Shown here piece by piece: positions 15,598-16,562 of a stretch of 16,562 nt of DNA. Position 1 is the stretch's first letter. Every line of letters starts with the position of its first letter. The DNA comes from an uncultured Succinatimonas sp. (lineage in GTDB: Bacteria > Pseudomonadota > Gammaproteobacteria > Enterobacterales > Succinivibrionaceae), in contig CALFLJ010000042.1 of the NCBI GenBank assembly GCA_937880335.1, forward strand, positions 1 through 16,562, given 5' to 3'. The notes beneath the pieces are model-generated. The model had not been told where the DNA came from and made no database searches. It worked only from the letters and a program-made list of their open reading frames with translations. The position numbers were made by a program, and so were the translations under genes.

Positions 15598-16562
15598 CTA
15601 GTGGCGGAAGTGACGCATATTAGTAAAGACCATAGCGATTCCATGTTCATCACAAGCATCGATAACCTCTTGATCGCGAATTGAGCCACCTGGCTGAATT
15701 ATACATTTAATACCAGAGGCAGCAGCTGCGTCTACACCGTCACGGAACGGGAAGAAAGCATCTGAGGCCAATGCAGCGCCCTCTAAGGAGAGATTTGCGT
15801 CGGCTGCACGTAAACAGGCTATACGAGCTGAGAAGACGCGGCTTGTTTGACCACAACCTATGCCTAAGGTTTGACGATTGTTGGTGTAAACAATGGCGTT
15901 ACTCTTGGTAAATTTGCAGATTTTCCAGGCAAAGAGTAACTCTTGCAGTTCAGCCTCGGTAGGAGCGCGTTTTGTTACAACTTTGAGATCTTCCTTTGAA
16001 ACAACTTCCTGATCTGCCTGTTGAACTAAAAGACCGCCATTGACACGCTTGAAATCAAGGCGAGGCTCTTCGTTTGTTAGAGGTCCGGTCTTTAATAAGC
16101 GAACATTCTTTTTACGAGATACCTCAGATATGGCCTCATCAGTAACATCAGGAGCTACAATAACCTCACAGAATTGACGATCTATGATGGCTTTTGCAGT
16201 TTCTCCATCTAAGGTTTTGTTAAAGGCAATAATTCCACCAAAGGCAGATTCACTGTCACAAGCAAAGGCGAGATCATAAGCCTCTTTTAGGTTAGCACCT
16301 AATGCAGCTCCACAAGGATTGGCGTGCTTGACAATTACGCAGCATGGTTCTTCAAATTGACGAACACATTCAATAGCTGCATCTGTATCGGCAATATTAT
16401 TATAAGATAATTCTTTGCCTTGTAACTGTACAGCTGTACTAATGCCTGAGGCCTTGCAAGATAGGTCAGTATAGAAAGAAGCCTTTTGATGAGGGTTCTC
16501 TCCATAGCGCATATTCTGTTTTTTAATAAAGTTAAGATTTATAGTACGTGGGAGTACAGGTG
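15598..16562 (-). CDS. purH: Bifunctional AICAR transformylase / IMP cyclohydrolase, C-terminal part (5' end outside window)
   Basis: The reading frame is open to the right edge (last full codon at 16560), giving about 320 residues of a protein that is about 529 long in E. coli. The visible part is the AICAR transformylase domain, which uses 10-formyl-tetrahydrofolate in the penultimate step of IMP synthesis; the N-terminal IMP cyclohydrolase domain lies beyond the window. Residues before the first visible ATG (LPRTINLNFIKKQN) match the E. coli enzyme, so that ATG in MRYGENPHQ is internal and not the start. The catalytic pair K-H is in VKHANPCG; SNAIVY, ASDAFFPFRDG, IQPGGSIRD and the C-terminal MRHFRH are all conserved. 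It is followed on the same strand by a hairpin and purD. Confidence 0.96.
   Translation of the reverse strand, partial: PVLPRTINLNFIKKQNMRYGENPHQKASFYTDLSCKASGISTAVQLQGKELSYNNIADTDAAIECVRQFEEPCCVIVKHANPCGAALGANLKEAYDLAFACDSESAFGGIIAFNKTLDGETAKAIIDRQFCEVIVAPDVTDEAISEVSRKKNVRLLKTGPLTNEEPRLDFKRVNGGLLVQQADQEVVSKEDLKVVTKRAPTEAELQELLFAWKICKFTKSNAIVYTNNRQTLGIGCGQTSRVFSARIACLRAADANLSLEGAALASDAFFPFRDGVDAAAASGIKCIIQPGGSIRDQEVIDACDEHGIAMVFTNMRHFRH

Overview
The window is AT-rich and reads as a chromosome segment of a gammaproteobacterium. Most proteins (PrfC, RadA, SerB, Rsd, YjaG/DUF416, PurD, PurH) align along their length, from memory, with the Escherichia coli versions. Rsd and DUF416 are essentially gammaproteobacterial families. 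The AT-rich composition and the TRAP transporter for a sugar acid would suit the Succinivibrionaceae or a relative, but that placement is inference.

Left part (1-5443), the accessory region: an IclR-family regulator on the minus strand faces a plus-strand set of dctP, dctQ and dctM (a tripartite TRAP importer) followed by a D-galactonate dehydratase (dgoD). A 347-base divergent spacer holds a perfect 19-base palindrome and several TGTCT half-sites. A stable hairpin lies between dctP and dctQ, a second inverted repeat lies before dgoD, and a strong intrinsic terminator closes the unit. The likely job is regulated import and dehydration of D-galactonate. The kinase and aldolase for the next steps (DgoK, DgoA) are not in view.

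Middle (5476-10180): a tightly packed plus-strand run of prfC (RF3), a YjjV/TatD-type metal hydrolase, serB and radA, with overlaps or zero spacing at each junction. Homologues sit in the same part of the E. coli map near 99 min, although separated there by other genes.

Right part (10189-16562): rsd (minus), mepM-type murein endopeptidase (minus), yjaG/DUF416 (plus), then a minus-strand run purH-purD-TSUP permease. PurH is cut by the right edge, so only its C-terminal AICAR transformylase part is visible. In E. coli rsd, yjaG, purD and purH also lie near one another (about 90 min), so this block looks like an ancestral neighbourhood, reshuffled and with a TSUP permease joined to purHD.

No tRNA, rRNA, CRISPR array, insertion sequence or phage gene was seen. 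I see no clear undescribed system. The most distinctive items are the galactonate-TRAP-IclR module with its unusual control sequences, the perfect inverted repeat between mepM and yjaG, and the purD-TSUP junction.
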